From Trifolium pratense (taxonomy: Eukaryota > Streptophyta > Magnoliopsida > Fabales > Fabaceae), in contig NC_060060.1 in the NCBI RefSeq assembly GCF_020283565.1, positions 47,480,015-47,544,014 on the forward strand: 64,000 bases of DNA, in the 5' to 3' direction. The notes below the pieces were generated by a model, which saw only the letters and a list, made by a program, of their open reading frames with translations, was not told the origin of the DNA and made no database searches. The position numbers and the translations under genes were made by a program. This document shows, one piece after another, positions 61,527 to 64,000 of the stretch (its first letter is position 1; each line of letters opens with the position of its first letter).

Positions 61527-64000
61527 GATAACAGATTTGCTGATGTAAACTTGTGGTTCATCAACTTATTAATCTGGTCAACCAGGTCCAATTACCTTCT
61601 GGTTGCTGAGCTGATGTAGAAGCAGGAGATGAAATGTAATTTTTTCCTTCTAACATATTTTATTTATTCAATCTTTAGTTTCCTGTAAGCCATTTTTTAT
61701 TAATGTATTATTATCCATATTGCTTATTATGCTTGTCAATCATTCATAATATTGTTGTTTAGTCAGCTTGCTCAGGTTTGGTAACAAGCAAAATGGATTC
61801 CCTGCATACACGCAGTCAGTGCATAGGTGATCTTTGAATTCATTGGTGACCGCTGAATTCAGATAGTAGAATTTACAAAAATGCATATTTAATTTGTTTT
61901 TAAACCTAAAGTACTGAGCTCAAAATTTGAACCGTAATGTCCTGATGAATTGGTCACTGATGTGCTGACTGTGTACTGAGAGTATCCCAAACTGCAGGGC
62001 ATCTTGATTCTAATAAAAATAAAAATGAGAATAATTTTTGTTATACTCACTTCCACATTTTTGCTTGCAGATGTTGGACCTAAAATTGAAAGCAGTGGGG
62101 GAATCAGTTGTTGGTCACCTGGTATATTACACGAAGCTATTGCCAAGACTAAGATGTGAGGCATTTTTTGTTGCTTTCCACACATGCTTAAGTCAGTTTC
62201 TTTGATTCTGGGATTTCAATGACAGCAATTGTCATGTTCAAGATGGTTTATCACGAAGAGTGTCCCTTTACTGTCATTATTTTTTGGCTGGCTCATTCCT
62301 CGGCTAGATATTTTGTGCCGAGTTAACATGCAATAGACAAAATCTGTCATCATGCAGAATGTGGTGATCTGCATGTTCTGATTGAGTAGCAGAGTATCTC
62401 TGACATGTATGAATCCTATTGCACTGCAGTGTTGTTTTCAATGGGATATGCAGTATTCACTACATCGTCATGCTCTTTGGAATTTGGATGCTAGTCCAGA
62501 CTTCATGAATGCATTGTCTGAGCAATATTGTACATGATTTATTGGAGACGACTATGGGGTTGGGCATATTGAAGTTTGTTGTAAGATAACATTTTTTTGG
62601 AATAAAAAAAAGTGTAAATCACCGGCTTCTGATAAAATAATGCCAATGGCTTCAAACATATGATGAGGATTCTTTTAATCTTTATAGTGGAAGCTTTAAC
62701 TTTGACATTTTATTGCTATTGTTCTTGTTGTACATAAATTTCCATTACTTAACATTTTTTACAAAATTTCCTAGGTAGAAGCTGAGAGAAACAATTCATT
62801 GATCCCTCAATATGACATTTATGTAATTTCATGGTTCACTATATTTATTCAATTATTTGTCTCGGGCTGCTGATATCTGTTTTTCCATATTAGATTTCAT
62901 TTTATGTAATTTCAGGGCCTATTTCTATCAAGAAAGATATTTCTCCTACTCCTGGAATTGGTTCGGGTGTAAACTACTATTGGGCTTGCTCATTGAGGTT
63001 ATCTACTAGCTGTCTGACTTCTGCGGAAGAACTTCCCGGTTCCCTGGTTTGTGTTGCCTCTGCCAGCTGCTGTAACTCAGGGATGCTTGGGGGTCTCTGT
63101 GCTAGACAGTCCCACCATATTGCGGACCCAAGATACCACCCTTAAGATTAAGCTGAGAACTTCCGCGACGTTCTGCCGCTCACCAAGTTAGGCATCTAAT
63201 ACTCTTATCTATATTTATGTGCCGTAAAACTTACATTTAAGAAATTGAGTGTGAGGAGGGATTAGAGAAGTGTTCATACTGCCTTTGCCCATGCTAAGCC
63301 TGGGATTGGAGAAGCGTTCTTACAATGAATCTTAAAAACAGGGTTTTCTTATATATAGGACCGGAGGGAGTAATTTTTTGGGTGATAATCCCCGAAAGTA
63401 AACTCCAGTAATCTAGAGTTCGACCTTGAAGTAAGTTTGACAAAAAATTATTCCTATTAAGAATCAAATATGGGTTCTCCCAAACAATTCGTTCTAGGAG
63501 GAGCTCATTAAGAAAAACTAAAACATATAATTTGGAGTATTTTTTGTGTTTTCCTTAAAATAAGTTTAATAGAAACATATAAAATCAATTTTCGTTGGCT
63601 ATTGCTTATTGGGAAAAGTAGATAGAGAAATAAAACGTAATTTACATTTAATTTCACGAGAATATGTAAAATTAATTCTTAGAAAAGAAAAATGTTGGTT
63701 TGTTTCTCTTATAATTTTGGACAAAAAAATGAGTTTTTTCCCCTTATAATTTGGAATAGAGGGAGTACTCTTTAAAGATCTTAAATAGTATAAAATCAAA
63801 AGATAACATGGTAGGGATGAGAGATTAAAATTTAAGATACAATTCATCTATAAATCAGTAACGAAATAATTTTATATTTGAAAATTGAATTAAATGCGAG
63901 TAAAAATGTTCACATGTTAAATAAACACAAAATACAAGTGAGTTATCCTATAGAGTTGTCTTGGAGTGTAACGACCTAGAATTAATTATTTGTAATTAAT
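61527..64000. other. 3' flank of the PPR gene, no further gene
   Basis: The first kilobase may be a 3' UTR with introns (ttgcttgcag at about 62070 is a good acceptor). A GC-richer patch at 62920-63200 (gttccctggtttgtgttgcc, cagggatgcttgggggtctc) is unexplained. Stowaway-like ends occur at about 63357-63372 (ggaccggagggagta) and about 63680-63766 (ataatttggaatagagggag). Confidence 0.5.

Overview
The window is plant nuclear DNA: AT-rich, with intron-containing genes spaced through dense small transposons. I infer a dicot, probably a legume of the Medicago/Trifolium/pea type, from the overall look of the genes and repeats; this is not proven here.

I resolve seven host genes or gene fragments. 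From left to right they are: a two-exon 5' piece of an MCRS_N/FHA-family gene (minus strand, 6864-8777); an LAF1/MYB18-like R2R3-MYB (plus, 13708-17740); a second R2R3-MYB (plus, 23473-25722); an exocyst subunit EXO84A-like gene (plus, 27314-35830); a SHOC1/ZIP2-like meiotic crossover gene (minus, 37052-45417), tail to tail with EXO84A; an LTI65/RD29B-like ABA and dehydration protein (plus, 50818-55869); and a P-type PPR protein (plus, 59946-61526). I read exons by hand from GT/AG borders, reading-frame continuity and family motifs. They are unrelated single genes, not a pathway cluster.

The rest is a small museum of mobile DNA. Positions 1-6168 hold a direct repeat of about 2 kb or more in two copies. 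One copy carries a clean 788-bp Helitron whose empty site is preserved in the other copy. MULE-type MITEs with perfect 9-bp target duplications, a Tourist MITE, paired Stowaway MITEs, SINEs with intact target duplications, and several TRIM-like mini-retrotransposons are also present.

Three features deserve most attention. (1) 56997-58962 is a complete non-autonomous LTR retrotransposon (TG..CA LTRs, iMet primer site, polypurine tract, 5-bp TSD). Its only ORF is a 366-aa protein with a zf-XS-like zinc finger, the type found in SGS3/IDN2-family RNA-directed DNA methylation proteins, so it looks like a retroelement carrying a host silencing-related domain. (2) Intron 6 of EXO84A holds a 3-kb element with imperfect inverted ends, filled with rearranged endogenous pararetrovirus pieces in both orientations. 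(3) The SHOC1 gene has a perfect 72-bp tandem duplication that duplicates the 5' splice site of its seventh exon. A 1.4-kb foldback element made of an inverted 20-bp minisatellite (49113-50508) is a further oddity.
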